A stretch of DNA of 64,000 nt. Source: Aestuariivivens marinum (lineage in GTDB: Bacteria > Bacteroidota > Bacteroidia > Flavobacteriales > Flavobacteriaceae). This document shows, one piece after another, positions 44,157 through 54,346 of this stretch. The DNA lies in the NCBI RefSeq assembly GCF_022662175.1, contig NZ_JAKMCR010000001.1, positions 806,001 to 870,000 on the forward strand. The letters are read 5' to 3'. The translations under genes were made by a program, and so were the position numbers. The notes beneath the pieces were generated by a model, which saw only the letters and a list, made by a program, of their open reading frames with translations, did not search any database and had not been told where the DNA came from. Each line of letters opens with the position of its first letter. The stretch's first letter is position 1.

Positions 44157-44567
44157 CTAACAATGTTCGTTATAAGCATCCATTAAATTTTCGGCAATCA
44201 ATTCTGCAGGACGTCCTTCAATATGATGACGCTCCAACATGTGCACCAACTCACCATCTTTAAACAAGGCCATACTAGGTGAGCTAGGTGGAAACGGGAT
44301 CATATATTCTCGTGCTTTTTCCACGGCTTCCTTATCAACACCGGCAAAAACGGTAACAATATGGTCTGGACGTTTGGCGTTTTGTAGGCTCATTCTAGCT
44401 CCAGGGCGCGCATTGGCAGCGGCACAACCGCATACTGAGTTTACAACCACAAGCGTGGTACCTTCTTTTGCCAAAGCCACATCAACTTGATCGGCGGTTT
44501 GTAATTCTTCAAATCCAACACGTGTTAAGTCTTCACGCATTGGTTTTACTAATTCTGCTGGGTACAT
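44157..44567 (-). CDS. bacilliredoxin (BrxA/BrxB, YphP/YqiW family)
   Basis: 136 residues. CGCAAANARPGAR (about residues 56-68) holds the CGC active site; FPPSSPSMALFKDGELVHML is the cis-Pro side. In Bacillus these proteins remove bacillithiol from proteins; whether this organism makes bacillithiol is not shown in the window. Confidence 0.92.
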   Translation of the reverse strand: MYPAELVKPMREDLTRVGFEELQTADQVDVALAKEGTTLVVVNSVCGCAAANARPGARMSLQNAKRPDHIVTVFAGVDKEAVEKAREYMIPFPPSSPSMALFKDGELVHMLERHHIEGRPAELIAENLMDAYNEHC

Positions 44568-44746
44568 ATTTTTAAATTTTAATAAAAAACGTTTTAGGTG
44601 TGCAAAGATACCAATTGTGTAACAAAAACAGGAGGTAATCTACTAACTAATATTATATTTACTCAGACATTTAACATTTTGTCAATATAGGTCTGAGTGA
44701 ACCTACCAAATTGATTGATTTACTTTTTGGATTGTTAATTTATATG

Positions 44747-44754
44747 TAGGTTTG
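44747..44754 (+). promoter_or_regulatory. -7 element TAGGTTTG before the TerB-DnaJ gene
   Basis: Perfect TAnnTTTG with a TTG at 44727-44729 (17 bases upstream). It overlaps the TTG codon at 44752, so ATG 44779 is the real start. Confidence 0.6.
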
Positions 44755-44778
44755 ACGATAAATAAAATTGATAATTAC

Positions 44779-45522
44779 ATGAGTTTTTCAAAATGGATTG
44801 GTGCCGCTTTGGGGTGGTCATTTGGAGGCCCTATAGGTGCTATTATTGGATTGGCTGTAGGCGGTATGGTAGACTCCCTGGGGAAGGAAATGGGTTTTGA
44901 GCAACAACCAAAACGCATTTACAGACAGCAACCAGTAACACAACCAGGGGACTTTGAAGTGAGTTTACTTATTTTAGCCTCTATAATTATTAAGGCCGAT
45001 GGTAAGCAAGACCAACGCGAATTGGATTTTGTGCGTCAGCAGTTTGTAAGTATGTATGGAAAGGAACGAGCAAACCATGCGTTTCGATTATTTAAGGAAA
45101 TTAATAGACAACAAAATATTTCTACGCGACAGGTATGCATGCAAATTCGTCAAATGATGCAACATCCATCGCGATTGCAATTGGTCCATTTTTTATTTGG
45201 TATAGCCAAAGCCGATGGGGTGGTTACCCAAGGCGAAGAGCAACAAATCCACGTCATGTCTGGGTATTTGGGGATTAGCCCTGCAGATTATGAAAGTATT
45301 AAAGCGATGTTCTATAACAGTAGTGACAATGCCTATAAGATTTTGGAAATCGATAAAACCGCCACGAACGAAGATATTAAAAAAGCGTATCGTAAGATGG
45401 CTAAAAAGTACCATCCAGATAGGATAATCCACCTTGGAGAAGAACACCGCAAAGGTGCCGAAGAAAAATTTAGGCAAGTCCAAGACGCCTACGAGCAGTT
45501 GCAGAAGGAGCGGGAATTTTAG
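44779..45522 (+). CDS. TerB and DnaJ domain protein (DjlA-like)
   Basis: 247 residues from ATG 44779. N-terminal hydrophobic, Gly-rich segment ([20 protein letters not shown]), a TerB-like domain (about 50-165) and a C-terminal J domain (about 185-247) with [20 protein letters not shown] and the HPD motif in [14 protein letters not shown] membrane-anchored co-chaperone that should stimulate DnaK. Confidence 0.9.
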   Translation: MSFSKWIGAALGWSFGGPIGAIIGLAVGGMVDSLGKEMGFEQQPKRIYRQQPVTQPGDFEVSLLILASIIIKADGKQDQRELDFVRQQFVSMYGKERANHAFRLFKEINRQQNISTRQVCMQIRQMMQHPSRLQLVHFLFGIAKADGVVTQGEEQQIHVMSGYLGISPADYESIKAMFYNSSDNAYKILEIDKTATNEDIKKAYRKMAKKYHPDRIIHLGEEHRKGAEEKFRQVQDAYEQLQKEREF

Positions 45523-45527
45523 TTTTT

Positions 45528-45552
45528 GTCATTCCCGCGAAGGTGGGAATCC
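45528..45552. repeat. REP-like hairpin (ATTCCC/GGGAAT)
   Basis: GTCATTCCCGCGAAGGTGGGAATCC, a type dispersed in many bacterial genomes; stem ATTCCC (45531-45536) with GGGAAT (45545-45550). A related hairpin occurs at 63439-63458. May also act as terminator for the gene before it. Confidence 0.6.
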
Positions 45553-45703
45553 ATTTTTTAGGAATAAGAACAGACTTATTATTATCTTAAAATTTTATCA
45601 GGCATAAATTTTGTTGCTTAGTATGGAGAACCTATTAAGGTTTTGATCATTAAGAAATAAACCCGTTTTAGGAACATTACAAAAAATCCTGAAACTTTTA
45701 ATC

Positions 45704-45927
45704 ATGAGTGACGATAAATCAGCAAGCTTTATAATCTTTTTTCCAAAATAGAAACTCTTATCCTGTCTCAAGGAGGAAGTAAACAAGATGCTTCCAATAT
45801 GTGTCATGAAGCCCAGATTATACTCAACCGAAATCTAGAAAAATCAGATTTTAAGTTAACAGCTTCATTTTTACACCTATCTGTATCCGGTTCCTTGAAA
45901 TACTTTAGTAATTACCTGCTTTTATAA
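45704..45927 (+). pseudogene. decayed ECF sigma-70 fragment
   Basis: Reading in the +2 frame relative to ATG 45704 from about 45727 to TAA 45927 gives LYNLFSKIETLILSQGGSKQ and LKSTASF-type text (SDFKLTASFLHLSVSGSLKY) that resembles region 2 of Bacteroidota ECF sigma factors, where a QDA motif is replaced by CHEAQ. The ATG frame (MSDDKSAS) joins it only across a frameshift near 45727, and nothing of region 4 remains. It fills most of the 389-base gap and overlaps the end of the next gene. Assignment is by eye. Confidence 0.45.
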
Positions 45928-46151
45928 ATTTTAGTTTCTTCTCCTTTGTCAAAAATCATAACGATTTCATGGTTTGCATTAAGGTAAACAGATTTTAATT
46001 CCCAACCTTCAGCTTTTGAGGCTTCTACTAAACATTTACGAACATCTGGATTAAAAAGGTTTAAGTTGGTATTTAAAGTCATGTCATCTGCTTTTACGTT
46101 AAATGACAATAAAAGCAAAATAGCTGCGAATAAAGATTGTAATGTTTTCAT
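45912..46151 (-). CDS. small secreted protein
   Basis: 79 residues with a cleavable signal peptide (MKTLQSLFAAILLLLSFNVKA, cut before DDMTL). Mature part has one Cys (DVRKCLVEASKAEGWELKSV) and strand-like NHEIVMIFDKGEETKIYKSR. Family not recognised. Stands alone; no octamer promoter seen. Confidence 0.6.
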   Translation of the reverse strand: MKTLQSLFAAILLLLSFNVKADDMTLNTNLNLFNPDVRKCLVEASKAEGWELKSVYLNANHEIVMIFDKGEETKIYKSR

Positions 46152-46331
46152 GATAATTTGGGGTTTTATAAAATTATTACACTACAAGATTATGGCATAA
46201 CGATTTAAGTCCTAAAAAAAATAGTTGATTTTCAGTATTTTACCGTTCAATCAACGATTATTCTACGAAGTGTAACTTTTAAAGGACGAAAAACGCTGTA
46301 AATTAAGGGGTTGTATCTGGCGAGAGCAATT

Positions 46332-47345
46332 TTATTCTTCAAAAGTCACAGTAGCCTGTTGATCACTTACTGTTAACTTAACTGTTCTTCCTAAAATTAG
46401 TGCTCTGTTATCTTTTTCATGTCCAGCAGGCATGTTAAAAGCTATTGGGAAGTTAAAACTGGACAAAGTATCTAAAATAAGCTGTTGGATGGAAGTTCCC
46501 CAAAGGGTGGTGTTTCTTCGAAGCTTAGTCATATCACCTACAATAAGTCCGTTGCAATTATCAAAATATCCCGCACGCTTTAAACTTTGTAGCATGCGGT
46601 CGATATGGTATTTATATTCCCCTAGTTCTTCAATAAACAGAACTTTTCCTGATGTATCAATACTGGTTTTAGAACCTAACATAGTATGTAACAAGGTTAG
46701 GTTGCCACCAACTAATTGTCCAGAACTAGAGCCTGATTTATTGTATTTCGAACCTTCTAAGGTATAGCTTAATGGTTTTCCAAAAACAGCCTCCTTGAAG
46801 GTTGAAATAGATTGTTCAATTTCCGTTAAATCATCTTGTAAACTGGCACACATTATAGCGTGAATACTTTCGATACCCTCATTATGGATTTGGTTGTGCA
46901 GTACTGTAATATCGGAATATCCAATAACCCATTTTGGGGTTTCTTTAAATTTGGTCCAGTTGAGCTTATCTAAAATCCTAACAGTACCATAACCTCCGCG
47001 AGCACACCAAATGGCTTTGGTTTTTGGATCATCCATGGCCTTTTGTAGATCATCACAACGTTCATCATCAGTACCTGCAAAGTGATTAGCTTGGTTAAAC
47101 AAATGTTTTCCTACAACCACATTCAACCCCCAGCTTTTAAGCAGTTGTTTAGCTTGTTCAATTTCATTATTTCGATTTTTTAAAATCCCAGAAGGAGCTA
47201 CAATAGCAACTGTATCTCCTATTTTAAGATATGGTGGTCGTTTCAAGGTTGTTGTTTTATTTAGCAGTTCTTGTGCTACAACAGATTCTTTTTTGAATAA
47301 AAAGAACGTGCAACACAGCAGGATTGTTAATGAGATTTTAGACAT
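46332..47345 (-). CDS. LD-carboxypeptidase (S66 family)
   Basis: 337 residues from ATG 47345; an ATG five codons earlier is possible. Signal peptide ([17 protein letters not shown], cut after AQ). Nucleophile Ser in [16 protein letters not shown], the [11 protein letters not shown] segment and the late His of HEKDNRALI form the S66 triad. Trims peptidoglycan tetrapeptides in the periplasm (LdcA type). Divergent from metG. Confidence 0.92.
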   Translation of the reverse strand: MSKISLTILLCCTFFLFKKESVVAQELLNKTTTLKRPPYLKIGDTVAIVAPSGILKNRNNEIEQAKQLLKSWGLNVVVGKHLFNQANHFAGTDDERCDDLQKAMDDPKTKAIWCARGGYGTVRILDKLNWTKFKETPKWVIGYSDITVLHNQIHNEGIESIHAIMCASLQDDLTEIEQSISTFKEAVFGKPLSYTLEGSKYNKSGSSSGQLVGGNLTLLHTMLGSKTSIDTSGKVLFIEELGEYKYHIDRMLQSLKRAGYFDNCNGLIVGDMTKLRRNTTLWGTSIQQLILDTLSSFNFPIAFNMPAGHEKDNRALILGRTVKLTVSDQQATVTFEE

Positions 47346-47417
47346 ATTGTAAATGTACATTTTTTTTCTAAATGGCTCTTAAAATGTGTACTTTTACGGC
47401 TTGAAAATTTAGTATTG

Positions 47418-49553
47418 ATGAGTCAACCAAAACGATATACCATTACCACCGCATTGCCTTATACCAATGGCCCCATTCATATAGGACATTTGGCAGGAGT
47501 ATATGTACCTGCTGATATTTATGCACGCTATTTGCGTTTAACAGGCCATGATGTAGCTTTTATTGGAGGTAGTGATGAACATGGTGTCCCTATTACCATT
47601 AAGGCCAAAAATGAAGGCGTATCACCACAGGATATTGTCGATAAATATCATGCCATTATTAAAAAATCGTTCGAGGATTTTGGCATTACATACGACAATT
47701 ATTCCCGTACATCTGCACCGATTCATCATAAAACAGCATCAGATTTTTTTAAGACATTATATGATAAAGGTGAATTTATCGAGGAAACTACCGAACAGTT
47801 ATACGATGAACAGGCCAATCAGTTTTTGGCAGATCGATTTGTTATTGGTACCTGTCCAAAATGCGGAAACGAAGAAAGTTATGGCGACCAATGTGAGAAC
47901 TGTGGTACCAGCCATAATGCTACCGATTTAATTAATCCGAAATCGACATTAACAGGTAATACACCAACTTTAAAACAAACCAAACACTGGTTTTTACCTT
48001 TAGATAAGCATGAAGATTTTTTAAAAGAGTGGATTTTAGAGGGCCATAAAAAAGATTGGAAACCTAATGTATATGGACAAGTAAAATCGTGGATTGATGA
48101 CGGTTTGCGCCCTCGTGCTGTGACACGTGACCTTGATTGGGGCATTCCAGTCCCCGTAAAAGGAGGTGAGGGTAAGGTGTTGTATGTGTGGTTCGATGCA
48201 CCAATAGGCTATATCTCGTCAACCATAGAATGGGCAGAACGAGAAGGTAAGGATTGGGAACCGTATTGGAAAGACAAAAACACCAAACTAGTACATTTTA
48301 TAGGAAAGGATAACATTGTATTTCATTGCATTATTTTTCCAGCGATGTTAAAAGCTGAAGGTAGTTACATATTACCAGATAATGTTCCAGCGAATGAATT
48401 TTTAAACTTAGAAGGCAATAAGTTATCAACCTCTAAAAATTGGGCGGTTTGGTTACCAGAATATTTGGAAGAATTTCCTGGACAACAAGATGTATTACGT
48501 TATGCCTTAAATGCAAATGCACCAGAAACTAAGGATAACGATTTTACTTGGAAAGATTTTCAAGCAAGGAACAATAACGAATTGGTAGCTATATTTGGAA
48601 ACTTTATAAATCGTGTGGTGGTATTGACCAATAAATATTATAATGGTGTGGTGCCAGAACCAGCTGCGTTTTCTCAGATTGATGAAGAAACCTTGGCAGC
48701 CGTAAGGGCGTATCCCGATGTAATAGAAAGTTCCATTGAGCGTTACCGTTTTAGGGAAGCAGGGCAGGAATTGATGAACTTGGCGCGTTTGGGGAACAAA
48801 TATTTAGCCGACGAAGAGCCTTGGAAAAAGATTAAAGAAGATGAGGTGCGTACCAAGACTATTATGTATGTTGCCCTTCAAATTGCTTCGGCCTTGGCAA
48901 CCTTAAGCGAACCATTTTTACCGTTCACTTCCGAAAAATTAAAAGCAATATTAAGAATGCATCATAATGAGGAGCAAAGCGACGTAGTTATCTCATCAAG
49001 TAAAGAGATTGCTTCAACTCATAAAAATGAGTTTCGCAATGACGGTTTAACTTGGAACGATATTTCAACCAAAGAAGTACTATTATCTGCAGGACACCAA
49101 ATAGGCAAAGCAGAATTATTGTTCTCTAAAATTGAAGACGAAACCATCCAAAAGCAGCTCGATAAATTAGAAGCTAGTAAAAAAGCTAACGAGGCTGCTA
49201 ATAAAACGGTAGAGCCTCAAAAAGACACCATTACTTTTGAGGACTTTACCAAGTTGGATATTCGAGTAGGGACCATTTTGGAAGCCGAAAAAATGCCGAA
49301 AACCAAAAAGTTACTCAAACTTAAAGTCGATACAGGTATTGATGTCCGTACCATAGTGTCTGGAATAGCAGAAAGCTTTACTGCCGAAGAAGTTATTGGA
49401 AAAAGGGTGACGGTTTTAGTTAACCTTGCCCCAAGAGCGTTACGAGGTGTGGAAAGCCAAGGGATGATTTTAATGACCGAAACACCAGAAGGAAAACTCA
49501 TTTTTGTTAATCCTGATGATACTACTGCATCTAATGGATTGAAAATAAGCTGA
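47418..49553 (+). CDS. metG: methionine--tRNA ligase, with an in-frame palindromic insert
   Basis: 711 residues from ATG 47418 (a TTG just before was rejected). HIGH motif [18 protein letters not shown], zinc knuckle [23 protein letters not shown] form [11 protein letters not shown], and a C-terminal tRNA-binding domain (about 610-711; [20 protein letters not shown]). Residues 515-542 ([20 protein letters not shown] and following) are encoded by an ~83-bp palindromic repeat (48962-49044) and are not part of the usual protein, which runs from KLKAIL directly to WNDIS. The frame is kept, so the enzyme is probably active. Charges tRNA-Met. Confidence 0.96.
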   Translation: MSQPKRYTITTALPYTNGPIHIGHLAGVYVPADIYARYLRLTGHDVAFIGGSDEHGVPITIKAKNEGVSPQDIVDKYHAIIKKSFEDFGITYDNYSRTSAPIHHKTASDFFKTLYDKGEFIEETTEQLYDEQANQFLADRFVIGTCPKCGNEESYGDQCENCGTSHNATDLINPKSTLTGNTPTLKQTKHWFLPLDKHEDFLKEWILEGHKKDWKPNVYGQVKSWIDDGLRPRAVTRDLDWGIPVPVKGGEGKVLYVWFDAPIGYISSTIEWAEREGKDWEPYWKDKNTKLVHFIGKDNIVFHCIIFPAMLKAEGSYILPDNVPANEFLNLEGNKLSTSKNWAVWLPEYLEEFPGQQDVLRYALNANAPETKDNDFTWKDFQARNNNELVAIFGNFINRVVVLTNKYYNGVVPEPAAFSQIDEETLAAVRAYPDVIESSIERYRFREAGQELMNLARLGNKYLADEEPWKKIKEDEVRTKTIMYVALQIASALATLSEPFLPFTSEKLKAILRMHHNEEQSDVVISSSKEIASTHKNEFRNDGLTWNDISTKEVLLSAGHQIGKAELLFSKIEDETIQKQLDKLEASKKANEAANKTVEPQKDTITFEDFTKLDIRVGTILEAEKMPKTKKLLKLKVDTGIDVRTIVSGIAESFTAEEVIGKRVTVLVNLAPRALRGVESQGMILMTETPEGKLIFVNPDDTTASNGLKIS
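48962..49044 (+). repeat. protein-coding palindromic element inside metG
   Basis: Arms: GAGGAGC (48969), GCGACGTAGTTATC (48979-48992), GATTGCTTCA (49007-49016), TCGCAATGACG (49034-49044). The same blocks occur, reversed, in mfd (56857-56928) and decayed at 37822-37901. Adds 28 residues to MetG without breaking frame. Confidence 0.85.
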
Positions 49554-49595
49554 TTTTCAATTAATTATTTTACCTTTAAAAGTAAAATAATATTG

Positions 49596-50480
49596 ATGAA
49601 GGTTTTATTATTTCTATTATTACCTATCGCAGCATGCTCTCAAAACTATGCTGATTTAGTCAAGCTAAGCTATGCTTATTCTTTTGATTCTAAGTTTGAA
49701 AATACTTCAGAAAGTACTACTGTAAATACGTTGGAAGCAGGATTAATATTTCCAAAAGTGATTAATCAAAAATACACATTCATTAGTGGTTTAAATTTTG
49801 ATTTCAACAATTTAATGCTTTATTCTGATACTGTTAGAACGAATCTTTACAGTACGACTTTAAGGGTAGGAATTGTTAGCAATTTTTCTGAAAAATGGAG
49901 TTGTACCATAGTTTTGTTGCCAAAAGTAGCTTCAGATTATTCCTCCATAACCTCTGATGACTTTTACATTGGAGGATTTGCAATTCTTAAAAAGAAAAAA
50001 AGCAATAATCTATTTTACCGATATGGACTTTATACTTCCAGTGAAGCATTTGGGATGACTTTTACGCCCATATTGGGATTTTATTTTGTTTCGCCTAATG
50101 ACAAATTTGAAGCAGATATATCCTTGCCAGTGGCAGCCAATTTAAATTATAATTATGGCAAGGTTTCTTTGGGTTTTGACTACTTTGGGATTGAAAGAAG
50201 TTACAATTTGGAACCTGAAAACAGTTTAAATACCTATGTAGAACAAAACCGCTGGGAGTTTGCTGGTTATCTTCAATTCAATAAATTATATAAAAATGTT
50301 TTACTTAGACTTAAACTGGGATATGCACACAACGAACATAAAGTCTTTGAAAATGGAGATAAAGTTAATTTTAAATTTATAGCTTTTGCCTTTGGAGATG
50401 ATAGGACACGATTGAATCCAAAAATGAATGGCACTTTATTTGCTAAAGTTGAATTTATCTACCGAATTTATTTTGATTAA
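49596..50480 (+). CDS. outer membrane beta-barrel protein (DUF6268-like)
   Basis: 294 residues from ATG 49596. Signal peptide (MKVLLFLLLPIAACSQ; lipid or ordinary cleavage unclear, a Cys precedes SQN). The rest is strand after strand with alternating polar/hydrophobic residues (TLEAGLIFPKVINQKYTFIS; KVSLGFDYFGIERSY) and a final aromatic KVEFIYRIYFD, as in outer-membrane barrels. DUF6268 likeness is from memory of the pattern. Confidence 0.75.
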   Translation: MKVLLFLLLPIAACSQNYADLVKLSYAYSFDSKFENTSESTTVNTLEAGLIFPKVINQKYTFISGLNFDFNNLMLYSDTVRTNLYSTTLRVGIVSNFSEKWSCTIVLLPKVASDYSSITSDDFYIGGFAILKKKKSNNLFYRYGLYTSSEAFGMTFTPILGFYFVSPNDKFEADISLPVAANLNYNYGKVSLGFDYFGIERSYNLEPENSLNTYVEQNRWEFAGYLQFNKLYKNVLLRLKLGYAHNEHKVFENGDKVNFKFIAFAFGDDRTRLNPKMNGTLFAKVEFIYRIYFD

Positions 50481-50664
50481 GTCTTCTGTAGCTTTAGTAT
50501 AATAGTTTGTATTAAAGTTTTTAATACTTCAATTAATTGATTATGAATATTTTAAAATATTTATAACTTTTTTAACATCTATAGAATTTCTCGTCTTCGT
50601 AAATATGTATGATTAACCATTGTAGAATACCAATAAGGTTATTCTTGATATTAAAATCAACTTT

Positions 50665-51135
50665 ATGAAAAAATTATTGATACTCATAATTTCTGTGGGA
50701 TTGTTTTCTTGCGGAACATCAAAAACGGTACGTGAATCTAAAAAAGTAATAAAAGGTGATTGGGTGCTAAATACTATAAATTATAGTCTTTTAGGAACTT
50801 ATAATGTGACCTTGTTAAATGATGTTTCAAAAGATTGTTTTGAGGGTAGTTCGTGGAGCTTTGTGCCTAATAACAATACAGGTACTTATAATATTGTTAA
50901 TGCTGGCTGCTCAACAGGAATACGCTATTTCAATTTTACAATTCAAGAAATAGATGAGCAAACTGGACTTTACGATTTCTTGTTGAAGCCAACAAATGAA
51001 AAAGGCAAGTCCGAAACCAATCAAGGCTTTCGTTTAAAACTCACCAGTTTGTCCGATGCAAAAATGCAATGGCAGCAAACTGTCTATATAGATGACAAGC
51101 CATTTATGATCAACATGAATTTCACTAAACAATAA
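50665..51135 (+). CDS. lipocalin-like lipoprotein
   Basis: 156 residues. Lipoprotein signal MKKLLILIISVGLFSCGTSK (lipid Cys16). KVIKGDWVLNTINYSLLGTY and SSWSFVPNNNTGTYNI give the GxW and strand pattern of short lipocalin-like proteins of Bacteroidota. Ten bases before the OmpA gene, so probably one operon: small lipoprotein plus peptidoglycan-binding OmpA protein. Confidence 0.82.
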   Translation: MKKLLILIISVGLFSCGTSKTVRESKKVIKGDWVLNTINYSLLGTYNVTLLNDVSKDCFEGSSWSFVPNNNTGTYNIVNAGCSTGIRYFNFTIQEIDEQTGLYDFLLKPTNEKGKSETNQGFRLKLTSLSDAKMQWQQTVYIDDKPFMINMNFTKQ

Positions 51136-51145
51136 GACTTAAAAT

Positions 51146-51850
51146 ATGGGAACAATTATAAAAAAAATAGAAATCTTGATGCTTGCAGTCGTTTTAGCTA
51201 TTAGTTTTACCAATTGTAAGGCAGTACAAAATGCCAATAATAAACAAAAAGGAGCGGTTATTGGTGCTACAGGAGGTGCTGTGATCGGAGCCATTATAGG
51301 AAATAATGTAGGTAAAGGTGGTAATGGCGAATTAGGCGCTGTAATAGGTGGTGTTGTTGGTGGTACGGCTGGTGTGCTCATTGGTGCTAAAATGGATAAA
51401 CAGGCTCAAAAAATTGAAGAAGAAATACCTGGTGCTCAAGTGGAACGTGTCGATGATGGTATAGTCGTGACCTTCGATGAAGGTAGTGGGGTGTATTTTG
51501 ACACCAATAAATATAATATTAATAGTGCCTCACAAACCACATTGAATAAACTAACAGGCGTGTTTAAGGAATTTCCAGATACCAACATATTGGTTGTTGG
51601 ACACACCGATAGTACAGGTGATGCCGATTACAACATGACCTTGTCTAAAAACAGGGCCTATGCCGTAACGAATTATTTCAAAAATAATGGTGTGAGTTCA
51701 GATCGTTTGGTTACCAATTGGTTTGGAGAAACACAACCTATGCACGATAACGCAACCGTTGAAGGAAGGGCAAAAAACAGACGTGTTAATGTGGCCATTT
51801 TGCCAAACGAAAAAATGATTGAAGACGCTAAAAAACAAGCAGGCGAGTAG
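51146..51850 (+). CDS. OmpA-family lipoprotein with glycine zipper
   Basis: 234 residues. Lipoprotein-like signal (AVVLAISFTNCKAVQ), a Gly-rich zipper (about 33-82: GAVIGATGGAVIGAIIGNNV), and a C-terminal OmpA domain (about 110-225) with VVGHTDSTGDADYNMTLSKN and NRRVNVAI (Asp/Arg peptidoglycan contacts). Ties the outer membrane to the cell wall. A good terminator follows. Confidence 0.92.
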   Translation: MGTIIKKIEILMLAVVLAISFTNCKAVQNANNKQKGAVIGATGGAVIGAIIGNNVGKGGNGELGAVIGGVVGGTAGVLIGAKMDKQAQKIEEEIPGAQVERVDDGIVVTFDEGSGVYFDTNKYNINSASQTTLNKLTGVFKEFPDTNILVVGHTDSTGDADYNMTLSKNRAYAVTNYFKNNGVSSDRLVTNWFGETQPMHDNATVEGRAKNRRVNVAILPNEKMIEDAKKQAGE

Positions 51851-51872
51851 ATTGTTTGATTGATGATGAAAG

Positions 51873-51902
51873 AAAGGTTATCTGTTTTTGGATAGCCTTT
51901 TT
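51873..51902 (+). terminator. intrinsic terminator after the OmpA gene
   Basis: AAGGTTATC (51874-51882) pairs with GATAGCCTT (51891-51899) with one G-U pair, 8-base loop, T run after. Confidence 0.8.
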
Positions 51903-51939
51903 GGTTTTTGTTATTTTCGCTCTTTATTAGTTTATACCC

Positions 51940-54066
51940 ATGACAGCCCTTATTTCTTATATCGTTTCCCATAGCCAACTTCCAGAAAAGTCGGTTAAAA
52001 ATACTGTTGACTTACTTGATGAAGCTTGTACCATTCCGTTTATTTCCCGTTACCGAAAAGAACGCACAGGCAATTTAGATGAGGTTCAAATTGGTGAAAT
52101 TGTAAAATTCAAGGAGCAATTTGAAGCTTTAGAAAAGCGCAAGGACACCATATTGAAAGCTTTGACTGAACAAGAGGTATTGACTCCAGAATTGGAGCAA
52201 AAAATTAAAGCGACAACAGATTTAACAGCACTGGAAGATCTCTATCTACCTTATAAAAAAAGCCGCAAGACCAAAGCTGAAAAGGCACGACAAAATGGGT
52301 TAGAACCTTTGGCAAAAATCATTATGGCGCAGAATGCTAACGATTTGGAGTCGGCGGCATATAGATATGTAAAAGGCGAAGTAAGTTCTGCTGGTGATGC
52401 TTTAGAAGGTGCACGCCATATCATTTCCGAATGGATTAACGAGCGTACCGATATAAGGAACAACATCCGTTACCAACTGGAACGTTTTGCAAGCATTTCC
52501 ACCAAGGTTGTTAAAGTTAAGGAGTCTTTGGTGGAGGCTCAAAAGTTTAAGGATTATTTCGATCGGAACGAATCCTTAAGCCGCATCTCTTCACACCGTT
52601 TGTTGGCTATTTTACGAGCCGAAACCGAAGGGTTCATCAAGACCAAAATTGAAATTGATGATGAGCGGGTGTTGGACAACATGGAAAGCCGATTAATACG
52701 CTCGAATAACGCTTGTGCAGAACAGATTCAATTAGCCATTAAAGATGCCTATAAACGCTTGTTATTGCCATCTCTGGGTAATGAAGCCCTCCAAAATTCC
52801 AAAACTAAAGCCGATGATGAAGCCATTGCCGTATTTGCGAAAAACTTAAAACAATTACTGTTGGGTTCCCCTTTAGGAGAAAAGCGGGTATTGGCTATCG
52901 ATCCAGGGTATCGCACGGGCTGTAAAGTGGTGTGTTTAGATGCCCAAGGCGGATTGTTGTATAATGAAACCATTTATCCACATCCACCAAAGAATGATAG
53001 TGTGGGGGCGATGAAAAAAATCAGTTCGCTTAGTGATGCCTATAAAATAGAAGCCATTGCCATTGGTAATGGTACAGCATCACGGGAAACCGAAGCACTC
53101 ATTAGAAAGATTAGATTTAAAAATGATATCCAGGTGTTTGTGGTGAGAGAGGCTGGAGCGAGTATTTATTCTGCTTCAAAAATAGCCCGTGAGGAGTTTC
53201 CCAACTATGATGTTACTGTTCGTGGTTCGGTGTCCATTGGAAGGCGCTTACAAGACCCTTTGGCCGAATTGGTGAAAATAGACCCCAAATCCATTGGGGT
53301 GGGGCAATACCAACACGATGTCGACCAAACCAAGCTGCAAAAATCGCTAGATACCGTCGTAGAGCACTGTGTAAATGCCGTTGGCGTAAACCTTAATACT
53401 GCTAGCAAAAGCTTATTAAGTTATGTTTCGGGAATAGGGCCTAAACTGGCTGAAAATATCGTAAACTATAGAAGCGAACATGGAGCATTTGCATCCCGTG
53501 AAGCAATCAAACAAGTGCCCCGTTTGGGCGATAAAGCCTTTGAACAGGGTGCAGCCTTTTTACGAATTAAGGAGGCCGACAATCCGTTGGATGATTCGGC
53601 GGTACATCCCGAAAGTTATGGTTTAGTTGCGCAAATGGCCAAGGATTTGGGTAAAACAGTAAAGGACTTAATCGGTAACGCAAGCCTCATCAAACAAATC
53701 GATTTAAAAGCCTATTGTGCCAAAACCATTGGTCTACTTACATTGGAAGATATTGCCAAGGAACTTGAAAAACCCGGATTGGACATTCGGGAGCAGGTCA
53801 AGGTGTTTACCTTTAATCAAAACATCAAGACGATTACCGATTTACATGCAGGCCAATTACTGCCCGGTATTGTAAACAACATTACCAATTTTGGTGCTTT
53901 TGTCGATATTGGTATTAAAGAAAGTGGTTTGATCCATGTGTCCAACCTCTCGGATAGCTTTGTAAAAGATGTGAACGACCATGTACATTTACACCAACAA
54001 ATTATTGCAAAAGTATTGGAAATCGATGTGCCACGAAAGAGAATTCAGTTGAAGTTGCATAAATAG
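51940..54066 (+). CDS. tex: Tex family transcription accessory protein
   Basis: 708 residues. N-terminal Tex domain with FISRYRKERTGNLDEVQ, YqgF/RNase H fold (VLAIDPGYRTGCKVVCLDAQ), two helix-hairpin-helix units (LSYVSGIGPKLAENIVNYRS), and C-terminal S1 domain (LPGIVNNITNFGAFVDIGIK). Binds nucleic acid during transcription; needed for fitness under stress in several bacteria. Confidence 0.96.
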   Translation: MTALISYIVSHSQLPEKSVKNTVDLLDEACTIPFISRYRKERTGNLDEVQIGEIVKFKEQFEALEKRKDTILKALTEQEVLTPELEQKIKATTDLTALEDLYLPYKKSRKTKAEKARQNGLEPLAKIIMAQNANDLESAAYRYVKGEVSSAGDALEGARHIISEWINERTDIRNNIRYQLERFASISTKVVKVKESLVEAQKFKDYFDRNESLSRISSHRLLAILRAETEGFIKTKIEIDDERVLDNMESRLIRSNNACAEQIQLAIKDAYKRLLLPSLGNEALQNSKTKADDEAIAVFAKNLKQLLLGSPLGEKRVLAIDPGYRTGCKVVCLDAQGGLLYNETIYPHPPKNDSVGAMKKISSLSDAYKIEAIAIGNGTASRETEALIRKIRFKNDIQVFVVREAGASIYSASKIAREEFPNYDVTVRGSVSIGRRLQDPLAELVKIDPKSIGVGQYQHDVDQTKLQKSLDTVVEHCVNAVGVNLNTASKSLLSYVSGIGPKLAENIVNYRSEHGAFASREAIKQVPRLGDKAFEQGAAFLRIKEADNPLDDSAVHPESYGLVAQMAKDLGKTVKDLIGNASLIKQIDLKAYCAKTIGLLTLEDIAKELEKPGLDIREQVKVFTFNQNIKTITDLHAGQLLPGIVNNITNFGAFVDIGIKESGLIHVSNLSDSFVKDVNDHVHLHQQIIAKVLEIDVPRKRIQLKLHK

Positions 54067-54293
54067 GTTTCAAAACAGTGACACATTCATTGCTGAAATT
54101 GCAGAATTTGAACCTATTCATTATATAATACAACTGTTTTAGCTCAAAAATTAATTCAAAAAGAAATCTTCTCCGCCTTAAGGATACTTCGAGTGTTATG
54201 TCAAAAATCTTTTAATCAATTTTTTACTTTTCAACGGCTCTATCTTTACTTTTTAAAATTGGTTCTCAAAAAACATTCAAATTTTCCCATAAA

Positions 54294-54322
54294 AAAAGCG
54301 TCCAATGGTGTTGGACGCTTTT
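54294..54322. terminator. bidirectional terminator between tex and the TerB gene
   Basis: AAAAGCGTCCAA / TTGGACGCTTTT, perfect 12-bp stem with 5-base loop, between two convergent genes. The rest of the 280-base tex-TerB gap (54067-54293) shows nothing else. Confidence 0.9.
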
Positions 54323-54346
54323 AATTGTATGATAGTTCTACTATTA

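Noticed and set aside
45598-45807. 69-codon open frame on the minus strand
   Set aside because: Overlaps the sigma-like remnant on the plus strand, with no signals of its own.
50555-50585. AACATCTA before the lipocalin-like gene as ECF promoter -10
   Set aside because: The required CGCAACCTTTT block is absent at the fixed distance.
51139-51381. Pro-rich open frame on the minus strand
   Set aside because: Shadow of the Gly-rich zipper of the OmpA protein on the plus strand.
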